Shown piece after piece: positions 52,053 to 60,917 of a stretch of 64,000 nt of DNA. The position numbers were made by a program, and so were the translations under genes. How positions within the stretch are numbered: position 1 is the stretch's first letter; every line of letters begins with the position of its first letter. This DNA is from Pelagibius sp048268885 (GTDB lineage: Bacteria > Pseudomonadota > Alphaproteobacteria > Kiloniellales > Kiloniellaceae), in the NCBI GenBank assembly GCA_048268885.1, contig JBLWUP010000010.1, positions 62,001-126,000 of the forward strand. Direction: 5' to 3'. The notes below the pieces were generated by a model. That model made no database searches and was not told the DNA's origin. It worked only from the letters and a program-made list of their open reading frames with translations.

Positions 52053-53675
52053 ATGACAGGGCATAAGTTGCGCGCCGCCGATCTGGTGGCGCGGCGGTTG
52101 TACGAGGCGGGCTGCCGCTTTGCTTTCGGCATGCCGGGGGGCGAGGTGCTGACCCTGGTGGACGCGCTGGAGGCGGCGGGCATCCGCTTCGTCCTGGCCA
52201 AGCACGAGAACGCCGCCGGCTTTATGGCCGAAGGCGTGTGGCAGCGCACGGGGGCACCGGGTATCCTGGTGGCGACCGTGGGCCCCGGCGTGGTGAACGG
52301 CGTGAACGTCATCGCCAATGCCGAGCAGGACCGGGTGCCGCTGATCGTGCTGACCGGCTGCGTCGACGAAACCGAGACGCTGACCTACACCCACCAGATC
52401 CTCGACCACCAGCAGGTGCTGCGCCCGGTCACCAAGGCTTCCTTCCGCCTGACCGCCGAGGGCGCCGACGTGATCGCCGACAAGGCCGTCGCCATCGCGA
52501 CGGAAAGCCGTGCGGGTCCGGTCCACATCGACGTGCCGATCTCCGTCGCCGACCAGACGGTCGTGCCGCAGCGCCTGCGCCGCCGCCCGCCGGCCAGCCC
52601 GCTGGTCCCGGCGCCGGGCCATGACCTGGACCGCGCGCGGCTGTGGCTGGAGGACGCCCGGCGCCCGGTGATGATCGTCGGGCTCGACGCCCTGGCCGAC
52701 GACGCGGGCGAGGCGATCCTCCATTTCTGCGAAAGCTTCTCGGTGCCCTTCGTCACCACCTACAAGGCCAAGGGCATCGTCTCCGAGGAGCATCCGCTCT
52801 GCCTCGGCGCGGCGGGGCTCTCGCCCAAGGCCGACGCCCTGCTGCTGCCCCTGGTGAAACAGGCCGACCTGGTGCTCTGTGTCGGCTACGATCCGATCGA
52901 GATGCGCAGCGGCTGGCGCGAGGTCTGGGACCCGGAGGCGGTGCACGTCATCGACATCGCCGCCGCGCCCAACCGCCACTACATGCACCAGGCCGGCCTC
53001 AACTTCATCGCTCACACGGGCAAGACGCTGGAGGCGCTGGGCGAGGGGGTGCCGTCGCAGACCACCTGGGAACTGGGTGAGGTTGAGGTGCTGAAGCAAG
53101 CGCTGGCCGAGGCCTTCCCGCGCGACGAGGCCTGGGGGCCGGCGGCGGTCATCGACACCTGCCGCAAGGTGCTGCCGAAGGAGACGGTGGCGACCTGCGA
53201 CACCGGCGCCCACCGCATTCTCCTGGCGCAGATGTGGCGGACCTACGAGCCCAAGACGCTGCTGCAGTCGACGGGGCTCTGCACCATGGGCTGCGCGCTG
53301 CCGCTGGCGATCGGGGCGCAGCTCGCCGAGCCGGAGCGCCCGGTGGTGGCCTTCACCGGCGATGGCGGCCTGCTGATGGTGGCCGGAGAACTCTCGACGG
53401 CGGCGGAACTCGGTTCGCGCGTCATCGTCGTGGTTTTCGTCGATTCCAGCCTGGCGCTCATCGAGCTGAAGCAGCGTCAGCGCCAGATGCAAAACGCCGG
53501 TGTCGATTTCGGCAACCACGACTTCGCCGCCATCGGCCGCGCCTTCGGCGGGATCGGTCATACGGTCACCAACCGCGCGGAGCTGGAAGAAGCCCTCGAC
53601 GACGCCCTGGGCGCCGAGACCTTCACCGTCATCGCCGCGGTGATCGACCGCGCCGGTTACGACGGGCGGATTTGA
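52053..53675 (+). CDS. thiamine-pyrophosphate enzyme, acetolactate synthase large-subunit-like
   Basis: A 540-residue enzyme with the three-domain TPP fold. The catalytic Glu lies in LAKHENAAGFMAEGVW (about 47), the central domain has DLVLCVGYDPIEMRSGW (about 275), and the C-terminal TPP/Mg motif begins FTGDGGLLMVAGEL (about 437). The usual second Mg ligand Asn (GDG-x26-NN) reads VDSSLALIELKQ. There is no regulatory subunit nearby, so an anabolic branched-chain role is doubtful; related proteins decarboxylate other 2-keto acids. GGAG is 7 bases before the ATG. Confidence 0.88.
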   Translation: MTGHKLRAADLVARRLYEAGCRFAFGMPGGEVLTLVDALEAAGIRFVLAKHENAAGFMAEGVWQRTGAPGILVATVGPGVVNGVNVIANAEQDRVPLIVLTGCVDETETLTYTHQILDHQQVLRPVTKASFRLTAEGADVIADKAVAIATESRAGPVHIDVPISVADQTVVPQRLRRRPPASPLVPAPGHDLDRARLWLEDARRPVMIVGLDALADDAGEAILHFCESFSVPFVTTYKAKGIVSEEHPLCLGAAGLSPKADALLLPLVKQADLVLCVGYDPIEMRSGWREVWDPEAVHVIDIAAAPNRHYMHQAGLNFIAHTGKTLEALGEGVPSQTTWELGEVEVLKQALAEAFPRDEAWGPAAVIDTCRKVLPKETVATCDTGAHRILLAQMWRTYEPKTLLQSTGLCTMGCALPLAIGAQLAEPERPVVAFTGDGGLLMVAGELSTAAELGSRVIVVVFVDSSLALIELKQRQRQMQNAGVDFGNHDFAAIGRAFGGIGHTVTNRAELEEALDDALGAETFTVIAAVIDRAGYDGRI

Positions 53676-53687
53676 GGGCTCTCTATT

Positions 53688-53770
53688 GTCATGCTTGGAC
53701 TTGTTCCGAGCATCCAGGGCAAGCGCTCTGCCTGCTGCCCCTGGACCCTCGGGGCAAGCCCGAGGGTGAC
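53688..53770. repeat. 83-bp composite palindromic repeat, copy 2
   Basis: Starts GTCATGCTTGGACTTG and ends CCCGAGGGTGAC, the same length and hairpin layout as copies at 19819 and 55777. Follows the TPP-enzyme stop by 12 bp. Confidence 0.85.
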
Positions 53771-53815
53771 GAGCTAGAAAACCGAGGCCACATGCCCCGC
53801 TGGACAACACGCCCC

Positions 53816-53977
53816 GCTGTCGTCCCGGGGCTTGACCCCGGGACCCATCGGCGTCGATGCCTGGCGTTGTGTCGGGGAAACTGCAAGTCCGTTCGCCGCA
53901 GCATCGCGGCTCTTTGGGGCGACATCCACCGGTCGGAGAGGGCATTGGGTCCCGGCATCAAGTGCCGGGACGACAGC
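53816..53977. repeat. 162-bp element bounded by inverted GCTGTCGTCCCGGG-type ends
   Basis: Left end GCTGTCGTCCCGGGGCTTG and right end CAAGTGCCGGGACGACAGC are inverted copies, each also forming its own hairpin (CCCGGG...CCCGGG and CCCGGCATCAAGTGCCGGG). The middle carries no gene. It shares the 364-bp interval after the TPP enzyme with the 83-bp repeat, leaving nothing else to explain there. Confidence 0.7.
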
Positions 53978-54039
53978 CTGTTTGTGGCCCGGGTAAGTAC
54001 ACTCTGCCTGCGACTCCCGGTATGGACTTGAGCCGTTGC

Positions 54040-54999
54040 TCACGGCTTCTTGCCGACGGTGTCGGCGACGTAGGCGCCGCGCTCGCCCAGCGGCTTGGGC
54101 GCGCCGGTAGTGCTGTCGCGCCGCGTCTGGTGTTCGGTCTCGGAATTCAGCTCGGCGCCGAGGATGACGACGAAGGCGCTGAGCCAGAACCACATGAGGG
54201 TGCCGACGATGGCGCCGAGCGAGCCGTAGGTCTCGTTGTAGCTGCTGAAGTAGCGCATGTAGAGCGAGAAACCGATGGAGGCGGTGATCCAGAGCACGAC
54301 GGCGATGACGCTGCCCGGCGTGACCCAGCGCCATTTCGGGTCGCAGCGTGACGGCGCGATGCGGTAGAGCACCGCCAGGGCGACCATGAAGAAGACCGCG
54401 AGCAGCGGCCAGCGCAGCAGGGCGATCATCCAGGTTTCGCGGTCCTCGATGCCGAGCAGTCCGAAGATCACCGGCACCACCACGGTGCCGACCAGCGCCA
54501 CCGCGCTGAACAGCAGCAGGCAGACGGTGAGGAAGACGGCGATGAGGTTCAACTTCACAATGCCGCGCTTTTCTCGCTCGTTGTAGGCGATGTTCATGGC
54601 GATCATGAAAGCATGGGTGCCGCGCGAGGCGCCCCAGAGAGCGATCACCAGGCTGACCAGCGCGGCGAGGCTGAGGGCGCCGGTGCCGCCTTCGGCCACG
54701 CGGGTCATCTGGTCGCTCAAGAGGTTCTGGGCCGCCGGCGGCATGACGGTGGCGACGGTCGTGAAATGGCGTTGCACTTCCGACGCGTCGGCCAGCAGCC
54801 CGTAGACCGAGACCATCGCGGCAATGGCGGGGAAGATCGCCAGCAGGCTGTAGAACGCCAGTCCGGCGGCGACGATGGAGACGTTGTCGCGGACCACCTC
54901 GTTCTTGGTGCGCAGCAGGATGTCGCGCCACCCGGCCAGCGGAATGTCGCTGGGAGTCCAGCTGCGCCGCCCGCGGCCTTCTGCACCCTGCTTCGCCAT
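54040..54999 (-). CDS. YihY/virulence factor BrkB family membrane protein
   Basis: A 319-residue inner-membrane protein with six hydrophobic segments. Family features: IVAAGLAFYSLLAIFPAIAA (about 44), LWGASRGTHAFMIAMNIAYN (about 130) and GSLGAIVGTLMWFWLSAFVV (about 255-274). The role of the family is uncertain (once mistaken for RNase BN). The ATG follows GAGGAG by about 11 bases. The C-terminal 35 residues are charged and cytoplasmic. Confidence 0.88.
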   Translation of the reverse strand: MAKQGAEGRGRRSWTPSDIPLAGWRDILLRTKNEVVRDNVSIVAAGLAFYSLLAIFPAIAAMVSVYGLLADASEVQRHFTTVATVMPPAAQNLLSDQMTRVAEGGTGALSLAALVSLVIALWGASRGTHAFMIAMNIAYNEREKRGIVKLNLIAVFLTVCLLLFSAVALVGTVVVPVIFGLLGIEDRETWMIALLRWPLLAVFFMVALAVLYRIAPSRCDPKWRWVTPGSVIAVVLWITASIGFSLYMRYFSSYNETYGSLGAIVGTLMWFWLSAFVVILGAELNSETEHQTRRDSTTGAPKPLGERGAYVADTVGKKP

Positions 55000-55306
55000 C
55001 GTCGACTTTCTCCTCTTGGCCGCAGTCTCGGCTGAGGGGGTAACGGGGCCGGCGTGTTCCGGTTCCCGAATTTTCGGGCCGGCGTTTCGGCGGCGGCGCG
55101 GCATTCAGCCAGGGGTGGAGGCGCGTGATCTCCAGGATCAGCTTGCGGATGAGGGCGCCGAGGGTCCTCTTTATCGCGGATTTCCGCCCGATCGGCCCTT
55201 CTTCCGATGGCCGGCGGTTCGTGCTAGCGTCTTCACGGAGGTCCGGAGCGGCCTCCGGCGGGGATGCGGGAGTGGGGCCAGCTCATCGATTTGCGGGGAT
55301 TGCGCC

Positions 55307-55741
55307 ATGACAACGATAAACCAGGTGCTCGATAAGAAGGGGCACGACGTCTTGACCGTCCGGCCGGACGACACCGTGCTGCGGGCTCTCGAACTGATGG
55401 CGAGCCAGAACGTCGGTGCGGTGATCGTGACGGAGAACGATGCGCCGGTCGGTATCTTCACGGAGCGGGACTACGCGCGGAACGTCATCCTGAAAGGAAA
55501 GTCGTCTTCGAACACGCCGGTGCGCGACATCATGAGTGCCGACGTGATCTTCGTGAGGCCGGAGCAGACGGTCGACGAGTGCATGGCCATCATGTCCGAC
55601 AAGCGGTTCCGCCACATGCCGGTGCTCCAGGAGGGCAAGCTGATCGGCATCGTCTCCATCGGTGATCTGGTGAAGAGCATCATCGACGAGCAGAAATTCA
55701 CCATCCAGCAGCTTCAGGGCTACATCGGCGGCAACGCCTGA
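55307..55741 (+). CDS. CBS domain-containing protein
   Basis: A 144-residue cytoplasmic protein composed of a tandem CBS pair (about residues 8-66 and 73-130). Typical sequence: DDTVLRALELMASQNVGAVI, GIFTERDYARNVIL, VDECMAIMSDKRFRHMPVL, GIVSIGDLVKSII. Such stand-alone pairs bind adenosyl nucleotides or NAD and modulate partner proteins. Partner unknown. Upstream about 300 bp is divergent from YihY; I see nothing else there. Confidence 0.92.
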   Translation: MTTINQVLDKKGHDVLTVRPDDTVLRALELMASQNVGAVIVTENDAPVGIFTERDYARNVILKGKSSSNTPVRDIMSADVIFVRPEQTVDECMAIMSDKRFRHMPVLQEGKLIGIVSIGDLVKSIIDEQKFTIQQLQGYIGGNA

Positions 55742-55776
55742 AGCCTCCGTCGCATCTGTGAGCCACCCGCACGACT

Positions 55777-55859
55777 GTCATGCTCGGACTTGTTCCGAGC
55801 ATCCAGGGCAGGCGCTCTGCGGGTGACCCCTGGACCCTCGGGACGAGCCCGAGGGTGAC
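55777..55859. repeat. 83-bp composite palindromic repeat, copy 3
   Basis: Starts GTCATGCTCGGACTTG and ends CCCGAGGGTGAC; same three-hairpin layout and length as copies 1 and 2. Lies between convergent genes. Confidence 0.85.
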
Positions 55860-55897
55860 CATAGATGTGGACGCGACGATACGGCGACCGTGGCCCC

Positions 55898-56653
55898 TTA
55901 CTCCGCCCAGGCGATCTCCAGGATCAGCTTGCGGATGAGGGCGTCGACGAACTCCTCCTCCTTGTCGACGGCGAGGGCGAAGGCGCCCATGCCGCCGATC
56001 ACGTCGTTGCGGAAGTGGTCGACCAGCGCCGTGCCGCCGGGCCCGGTCATGCCGCCGCTCCTGTAGTTGAGCGCCAGCGCATTGATGACGATGCCGGCGT
56101 CCAGCGCCAGCTCGCGCGCGAAGGCCAGCGGCAGGCCGCCGCGCTGGCCGGCGTCGCCGGAGACGTCGATCACCTTGCGGAAGCCGTCGTAGCCGTTGGC
56201 TTCCATCCACTGCTGGCAGAAGGCGATGGCGTTGCTGATGGAGTTCCAGCCGAAGGCCCGGCGCGGCGCGGCGACCACGGCATCGGCAAAAGCTTTCGCA
56301 TCTTCGGCCTGCGCGATCAGGGTCCAGTCGACGATGGGATGCATGGAGTCGGGCCCGCCCCATTCCATGAGCGCGATGGCGATGCTGCCCTCATAGCCGC
56401 CGATCATGATGTCGACCACCTGCGGGTTGCTGACCGCCTGGGCGTAGGCCAGGCGCTGGAAGGCGAACTCATCCTCCTGGATCGAGCCGGAGCCGTCGAC
56501 GGCGAGACAGAGCTCCAGGTCGACTTTCTTGGCGGCGGTACCTTCCGCCTGGACCGGCATGGGAGCAGCCCCGGAGAATGCGACGGCTGAAATCAGGATC
56601 AAACCCGCGACAAGCTTTTTTATTGCCCCCTCCCGGCTCTTCGGTCGTCTCAC
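55898..56653 (-). CDS. DUF1194 (VWA-like) secreted protein
   Basis: A 251-residue protein with a signal peptide (basic start, hydrophobic core, MPVQAEG near residue 36) and a von Willebrand A fold. The MIDAS-like motif is seen as LAVDGSGSIQEDEF (about 49-62), with KVIDVSGDAGQRGG (about 160) supplying the second loop. Family DUF1194 is common in alphaproteobacteria, function unknown. The start is doubtful: GTG is used, but the best ribosome-like sequence (GGGAGGGGG) lies inside the frame, before ATA and TTG codons. Confidence 0.85.
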   Translation of the reverse strand: MRRPKSREGAIKKLVAGLILISAVAFSGAAPMPVQAEGTAAKKVDLELCLAVDGSGSIQEDEFAFQRLAYAQAVSNPQVVDIMIGGYEGSIAIALMEWGGPDSMHPIVDWTLIAQAEDAKAFADAVVAAPRRAFGWNSISNAIAFCQQWMEANGYDGFRKVIDVSGDAGQRGGLPLAFARELALDAGIVINALALNYRSGGMTGPGGTALVDHFRNDVIGGMGAFALAVDKEEEFVDALIRKLILEIAWAE

Positions 56654-56752
56654 AGCTCAATGATAGATAGGTCGATGGCGCCTTGGAACCATCCCCAGGA
56701 CCATCCGTTGAGAAGTTGCAGGCTCACCGTGCGAGAGGAGGGGACAGGCTCG

Positions 56753-57346
56753 TTGAACGCAGAGACCACCAAAGAGCCGCAGCGGCTCCCCGATATTCTC
56801 GACCGCCTCGCCGAGAGCGCCGACGGCTCGCAAGTGTCGCTGGAGCAGCTGCTTGATGCTTTCGGGCGGCGCAGCTTCGGCCCGATGCTGCTGGTGCCGG
56901 CGCTGATCGCCCTGTTGCCCACGGGCGCCATTCCGGGAATGTCCATCGTCACCGGCAGCCTGATCATTCTCGTCGGGGTGCAGATGTTGTTGCCTGTCGA
57001 CCAGCCGTGGTTTCCATCGGCCCTACGCCGGATCCGCCTGGGCCGCGAGCGCTTCGACAAGTCGATCGAGTCGGCGCGGCCCTGGACGCGGCGTTTGAAC
57101 CGGCTGGTCGGGCCCCGCCTCGAGTTCATGGCCGAGCCGCCGGTCAACTATGTGACGGCCTTGGTCTGCATCGCCATGGGGGTGATGATGTTCCCCCTGG
57201 CCCTGCTGCCTTTCGCCGTGGCGATTCCGGCGGGGACCGTGGTGCTGCTGGCGCTCGGCGTGACCACACGCGACGGCCTGGTGATTTCCCTGGGGCTCGC
57301 CAGCGCGCTGCTCGGGTCCTACTTCGCCCTGCGGATGCTGCCGTAA
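56753..57346 (+). CDS. exopolysaccharide synthesis protein ExoD family
   Basis: A 197-residue membrane protein with about four hydrophobic segments after a soluble N-terminal 60 residues. ExoD-family features: FGRRSFGPMLLVPALIALLP (about 38-57) and LLPVDQPWFPSALRR (about 78). Linked in rhizobia to exopolysaccharide production and alkaline tolerance. The TTG start follows GAGGAGGGG by 11 bases; an in-frame ATG 31 codons upstream would add sequence not typical of the family. Confidence 0.82.
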   Translation: MNAETTKEPQRLPDILDRLAESADGSQVSLEQLLDAFGRRSFGPMLLVPALIALLPTGAIPGMSIVTGSLIILVGVQMLLPVDQPWFPSALRRIRLGRERFDKSIESARPWTRRLNRLVGPRLEFMAEPPVNYVTALVCIAMGVMMFPLALLPFAVAIPAGTVVLLALGVTTRDGLVISLGLASALLGSYFALRMLP

Positions 57347-57380
57347 GGTGCGCGCCGGCAGAGGCGCCGCCCGCCTCGTC

Positions 57381-57704
57381 TCAGGCCGTCTCCGGCAGCA
57401 GCTCCTGGACCACCTCGAAGCCTTCGAACTCCGGATGGGAGAGGTAGAGGTCGCCGTTGCCGCCGGCATTGCGGTGGGCCAGGCGGAAGGCCTCCGACTT
57501 GGTCCAGCCTTCGAAAGCCGACTGCGAGGCCCAGACGGTGTGCGAGGAATAGAGCGTGTGATCCTCGCGCTCCGGCCCCTTCAGCAGCGCAAAGGACTGG
57601 AAGCCGGGCACCTCGTTCAGATGGGTGTCGCGGTTTTTCCAGACGTCCTCGAAGGCGGCCTCCTGGCCGTGCTTCACCTTGAAACGGTTCATGGCGATGA
57701 ACAT
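57381..57704 (-). CDS. antibiotic biosynthesis monooxygenase (ABM) family protein
   Basis: A 107-residue alpha+beta-barrel protein of the ABM/IsdG-like fold. MFIAMNRFKVKHGQEAAFED opens the domain, followed by NEVPGFQSFALLKGPE and HTVWASQSAFEGWTKSEAF. The pattern fits HmoA-type heme-degrading or quinol monooxygenases, but heme ligands are not certain. GGAAGGAGA sits 5 bases before the ATG. Confidence 0.85.
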   Translation of the reverse strand: MFIAMNRFKVKHGQEAAFEDVWKNRDTHLNEVPGFQSFALLKGPEREDHTLYSSHTVWASQSAFEGWTKSEAFRLAHRNAGGNGDLYLSHPEFEGFEVVQELLPETA

Positions 57705-57818
57705 CGGGTCTCCTTCCGTCTTGGGTCTTGGGCCGGTCTTGGATCTTCGGCGCATGATGACGGCCGGTTATTGCGACTGCAAGTCATTTGCGACACGCCA
57801 ACGCTTTCCCTGGCCGCG

Positions 57819-58241
57819 TCAGGCCTCGGCGAAGGCGGCCTGCAGCGCCTCGCTCCGCGCCTGCAATTCACCTGACTCGTAGGGGACGGGGGGCTGGGCG
57901 CCCCAGACCGGGCCGGGCCAGGCCGGGTCGTCCCTGAAGCGGGCGATGACATGGATATGGAGTTGGGGGACCATGTTGCCCAGGGCGCCGATGTTGATCT
58001 TGTCGGGGGCGAACCTAGATTGAAGGGCGCGGGAGGCGGCGCAGATCTCCGCCGTCGCCTGGGCGAGATCGGCCTCCGTCATCTCGTGGAACTCCTTGAG
58101 GCCCGCACGGCGCGGCACCAGGATCAGCCAGGGATAGCTGGCGTCGTTCATCAGCAGCACGCGGCAGAGCGGCCAGTCGGCGAGCGTGATACAGTCGGCC
58201 GCGAGGCGTTCGTGCAGGACAAAATCTTCAGTCATATCCAT
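57819..58241 (-). CDS. HIT family protein
   Basis: A 140-residue nucleotide-binding hydrolase. The histidine triad segment is PQLHIHVIARF (about 92-102), with Gln in place of the first His as in the clade common in proteobacteria; the catalytic central His pair is kept. LLMNDASYPWLILVPRR (about 29) is typical. The ATG shares two bases with the divergent exonuclease ATG (CATG); an in-frame ATG two codons later is also possible. Confidence 0.9.
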   Translation of the reverse strand: MDMTEDFVLHERLAADCITLADWPLCRVLLMNDASYPWLILVPRRAGLKEFHEMTEADLAQATAEICAASRALQSRFAPDKINIGALGNMVPQLHIHVIARFRDDPAWPGPVWGAQPPVPYESGELQARSEALQAAFAEA

Positions 58242-59292
58242 GGCATCTGTGAAACCCGAATCCTGGCTTAAGGTAACCGCGCGCGGGCTCTATTGCGAGC
58301 CGGGTGACTTCTACGTCGATCCGCACCGGCCGGTCGGCCGCGCGGTGGTGACCCATGGCCATGCCGACCACGCCCGGCCCGGCAACCGCGCCGTGCTGGC
58401 GACGCCCGAGACCATGGCGATCATGCGCAAGCGCTACGGCAAGGACGCCGGCCGCGCGCTGGACGAACTGCCCTACGGTGAACGGCGCGAGATCGGCGGC
58501 GTCGGCGTCACCTTCCGTCCGGCGGGGCACGTGCTGGGCAGCGCCCAGGCGGTGCTGGAATGGCGGGGCTGCCGAGTCGTGGTTTCCGGCGACTACAAGC
58601 GCCGCCCCGATCCGACCTGCGCGCCCTTCGAGGTCGTGCCCTGCGACGTCTTCATCACCGAGGCGACCTTCGGGCTGCCCGTCTTCCGCCATCCGCCGGA
58701 CAGCGCGGAGATCGCCAAGGTCCTCACCGCGCGAACGCAGTTCCCGGAGCGCGCGATCCTGGTCGGCGCCTACGCCCTGGGCAAGGCCCAGCGGATCATC
58801 GCGCTGCTGCGCCAAGCCGGCTACGACCGGCCCATCTGGATTCACGGCGCCTTGCAGGGCCTCTGCGACCTCTACCGCGGTTTCGGCGTGGAGTTGGGCG
58901 ACCTGAAGCCCGCCACCGGCGCCGCCAAGCGGGAACTCGCCGGGGAGATCGTGCTGGCGCCGCCCTCTGCCCTGAACGACCGCTGGTCGCGACGCCTGCC
59001 GGATCCGCTGACTGCCATGGCCTCCGGCTGGATGCGGGTGCGCGCCCGCGCCCGCCAGCGCGGCGCCGAACTGCCGCTCATCCTCTCCGACCACGCCGAC
59101 TGGGACGAACTGACCCGGACGATCCAGGACGTGGGCGCGCCGGAGGTCTGGGTGACGCACGGCAGCGAAGAGGCCCTGGTCCACTACGCCAAGACCGTCG
59201 GGCTGCGCGGCCGCGCGCTGGCGCTCATCGGCAGGGGAGATGAGGGCAGCGAAGACGCGCAGGAGGGCAGCGTCGAGGAGGCCGGCGCATGA
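58240..59292 (+). CDS. ligase-associated DNA damage response exonuclease
   Basis: A 350-residue metallo-beta-lactamase/beta-CASP nuclease. The metal motif VVTHGHADHARPGN (about 35-48) and FRPAGHVLGSAQAVLEW (about 90) are clear; the second metal region includes VVSGDYKRRPDPT (about 113) and ILSDHADWDEL (about 283). Processes DNA ends before joining. Its stop overlaps the DNA ligase start (ATGA). No clear ribosome site precedes its ATG. Confidence 0.93.
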   Translation: MASVKPESWLKVTARGLYCEPGDFYVDPHRPVGRAVVTHGHADHARPGNRAVLATPETMAIMRKRYGKDAGRALDELPYGERREIGGVGVTFRPAGHVLGSAQAVLEWRGCRVVVSGDYKRRPDPTCAPFEVVPCDVFITEATFGLPVFRHPPDSAEIAKVLTARTQFPERAILVGAYALGKAQRIIALLRQAGYDRPIWIHGALQGLCDLYRGFGVELGDLKPATGAAKRELAGEIVLAPPSALNDRWSRRLPDPLTAMASGWMRVRARARQRGAELPLILSDHADWDELTRTIQDVGAPEVWVTHGSEEALVHYAKTVGLRGRALALIGRGDEGSEDAQEGSVEEAGA

Positions 59293-60917
59293 GGCGTTTC
59301 GCCGAGCTGCTCGACCGCCTGTCCTTCACGCCGGGCCGCAACGCCAAACTCAAACTGATGGCCGACTACTTCGCAGCGGCGCCGGACCCGGACCGCGGCT
59401 GGGCCCTGGCGGCGCTGACCGGGCGTCTCGACTTCGCCGCCGCCAAGCCGGCGATGATCCGCGGCCTGGTCGAGAGCCGTGTCGACCCCGAACTCTTCCG
59501 CTGGTCCTACGACTACGTCGGCGACATGGCGGAGACGGTGGCGCTCATCTGGCCGGCCCCCGAAGACGAAGAGCCAGGCGCCAACTCTGCACCGGAGCTT
59601 TCCGAAGTGGTCGAGCAGCTGTCGCGCGCCGGGCGCGTCGAGGCGCCGCGCCTGGTCGAAGGCTGGCTCGACTCGCTGGACGCCACCGGGCGCTGGGCCC
59701 TGCTGAAGCTCATCACCGGCGGCCTGCGCGTCGGCGTCTCCGCGCGGCTTGCCAAGACGGCGCTGGCGCAGTTCGGCGAGGTGACCCTGGAGGAGATCGA
59801 GGAGGTGTGGCACGGCGTCACGCCGCCTTTCGAAGCCCTCTTCGCCTGGCTGCAAGGCGAGGGCGCGGCGCCGCAGATCGACCTGCGCCGCGCCTTTCGG
59901 CCCCTGATGCTGGCCAACCCTTTGGACGAGGCGGAGCTGGCGAAGCTCGACCCGGCCGACTTCCGGGCCGAGTGGAAGTGGGACGGTATCCGCGTGCAGC
60001 TTGCCGCGGGCGGTGGGGAGGCGCGGCTCTTCTCACGCTCCGGCGACGAGATTTCAGGGGCCTTCCCCGACCTCATGGAGACCGTGAGCTTCGACGCGGT
60101 GCTGGACGGCGAGCTGCTGGTGGCGCGCGAGGGCGACATCGCGCCTTTCAATGACCTGCAGCAGCGCCTCAACCGCAAGCGGGTGACGGCGAAGATGCTG
60201 CAGGACTATCCGGCGCATCTGCGCGTCTACGACATCCTGTTTCACGGCGAGGATGACCTGCGCGAGCTGCCTTTCGATGCGCGCCGGGAAAGACTGGAGG
60301 CCTGGCACGCGGCGGAAGCGCCCGCGCGCCTCGACCTTTCGCCGCTGCTGGATTTCGCGCAGTGGGAAGAGCTGCACGCGCTGCGGGATTCGGCGCGCGA
60401 GAAGTCGATCGAGGGCCTCATGCTGAAGCGCGGCGACAGCCCCTATGTGGCCGGGCGGCCGAAGGGACCCTGGTTCAAATGGAAGCGCGACGCGCTGACC
60501 CTCGACACCGTGCTGATGTACGCCCAGCGCGGCCACGGCAAGCGGTCCTCGCTCTATTCCGACTACACCTTCGGCGCCTGGCGGGCCCGACAAGGTGAGG
60601 GGGAAGGCGAGGGGGAAGGAGAGGGCGCGGCGGGCGAGGAATTGGTGCCGGTCGGCAAGGCCTACTTCGGCTTTACCGACGAGGAACTGCTGCGCCTCGA
60701 CAAATGGGTGCGCGCCAACACGACCGAGCGCTTCGGCCCGGTGCGGGCGGTGAAGCCGGGCCTGGTCTTCGAGGTCGCCTTCGACGCCGTGCAGCGGTCG
60801 AAGCGCCACAAGTCCGGCGTCGCGCTGCGTTTCCCGCGGATCCATCGCATCCGCTGGGACAAGCCGGCCGCGGAGGCCGACCGGCTGCCGACGCTGGAAG
60901 CCTTGATCGAGGAGTAA
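59289..60917 (+). CDS. cisATP-dependent DNA ligase (ligase-associated cassette)
   Basis: A 542-residue ATP-dependent ligase. The adenylated Lys is in motif I EWKWDGIRVQL (about 228), with RSGDEISGAFP (motif III, about 255), EGLMLKRGDSPYVAGR (motif IV/V, about 375) and FKWKRDALTLDTV (about 397). The N-terminal DNA-binding domain is FTPGRNAKLKLMADYFAAAP. A low-complexity GEGEGEGEGEG run (about residues 438-448) is inserted in the OB domain. It seals nicks in repair with the exonuclease upstream and the Lhr/PdeM pair 7 kb to the left. Confidence 0.95.
   Translation: MRRFAELLDRLSFTPGRNAKLKLMADYFAAAPDPDRGWALAALTGRLDFAAAKPAMIRGLVESRVDPELFRWSYDYVGDMAETVALIWPAPEDEEPGANSAPELSEVVEQLSRAGRVEAPRLVEGWLDSLDATGRWALLKLITGGLRVGVSARLAKTALAQFGEVTLEEIEEVWHGVTPPFEALFAWLQGEGAAPQIDLRRAFRPLMLANPLDEAELAKLDPADFRAEWKWDGIRVQLAAGGGEARLFSRSGDEISGAFPDLMETVSFDAVLDGELLVAREGDIAPFNDLQQRLNRKRVTAKMLQDYPAHLRVYDILFHGEDDLRELPFDARRERLEAWHAAEAPARLDLSPLLDFAQWEELHALRDSAREKSIEGLMLKRGDSPYVAGRPKGPWFKWKRDALTLDTVLMYAQRGHGKRSSLYSDYTFGAWRARQGEGEGEGEGEGAAGEELVPVGKAYFGFTDEELLRLDKWVRANTTERFGPVRAVKPGLVFEVAFDAVQRSKRHKSGVALRFPRIHRIRWDKPAAEADRLPTLEALIEE

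Noticed and set aside
52005..53945. Long minus-strand frame opposite the TPP enzyme
   Set aside because: Antisense shadow of a conserved enzyme, running on into dispersed repeats.
53774..54931. Minus-strand frame across the YihY gene and repeats
   Set aside because: It lies in another frame of the YihY coding strand and is Arg-rich shadow sequence.
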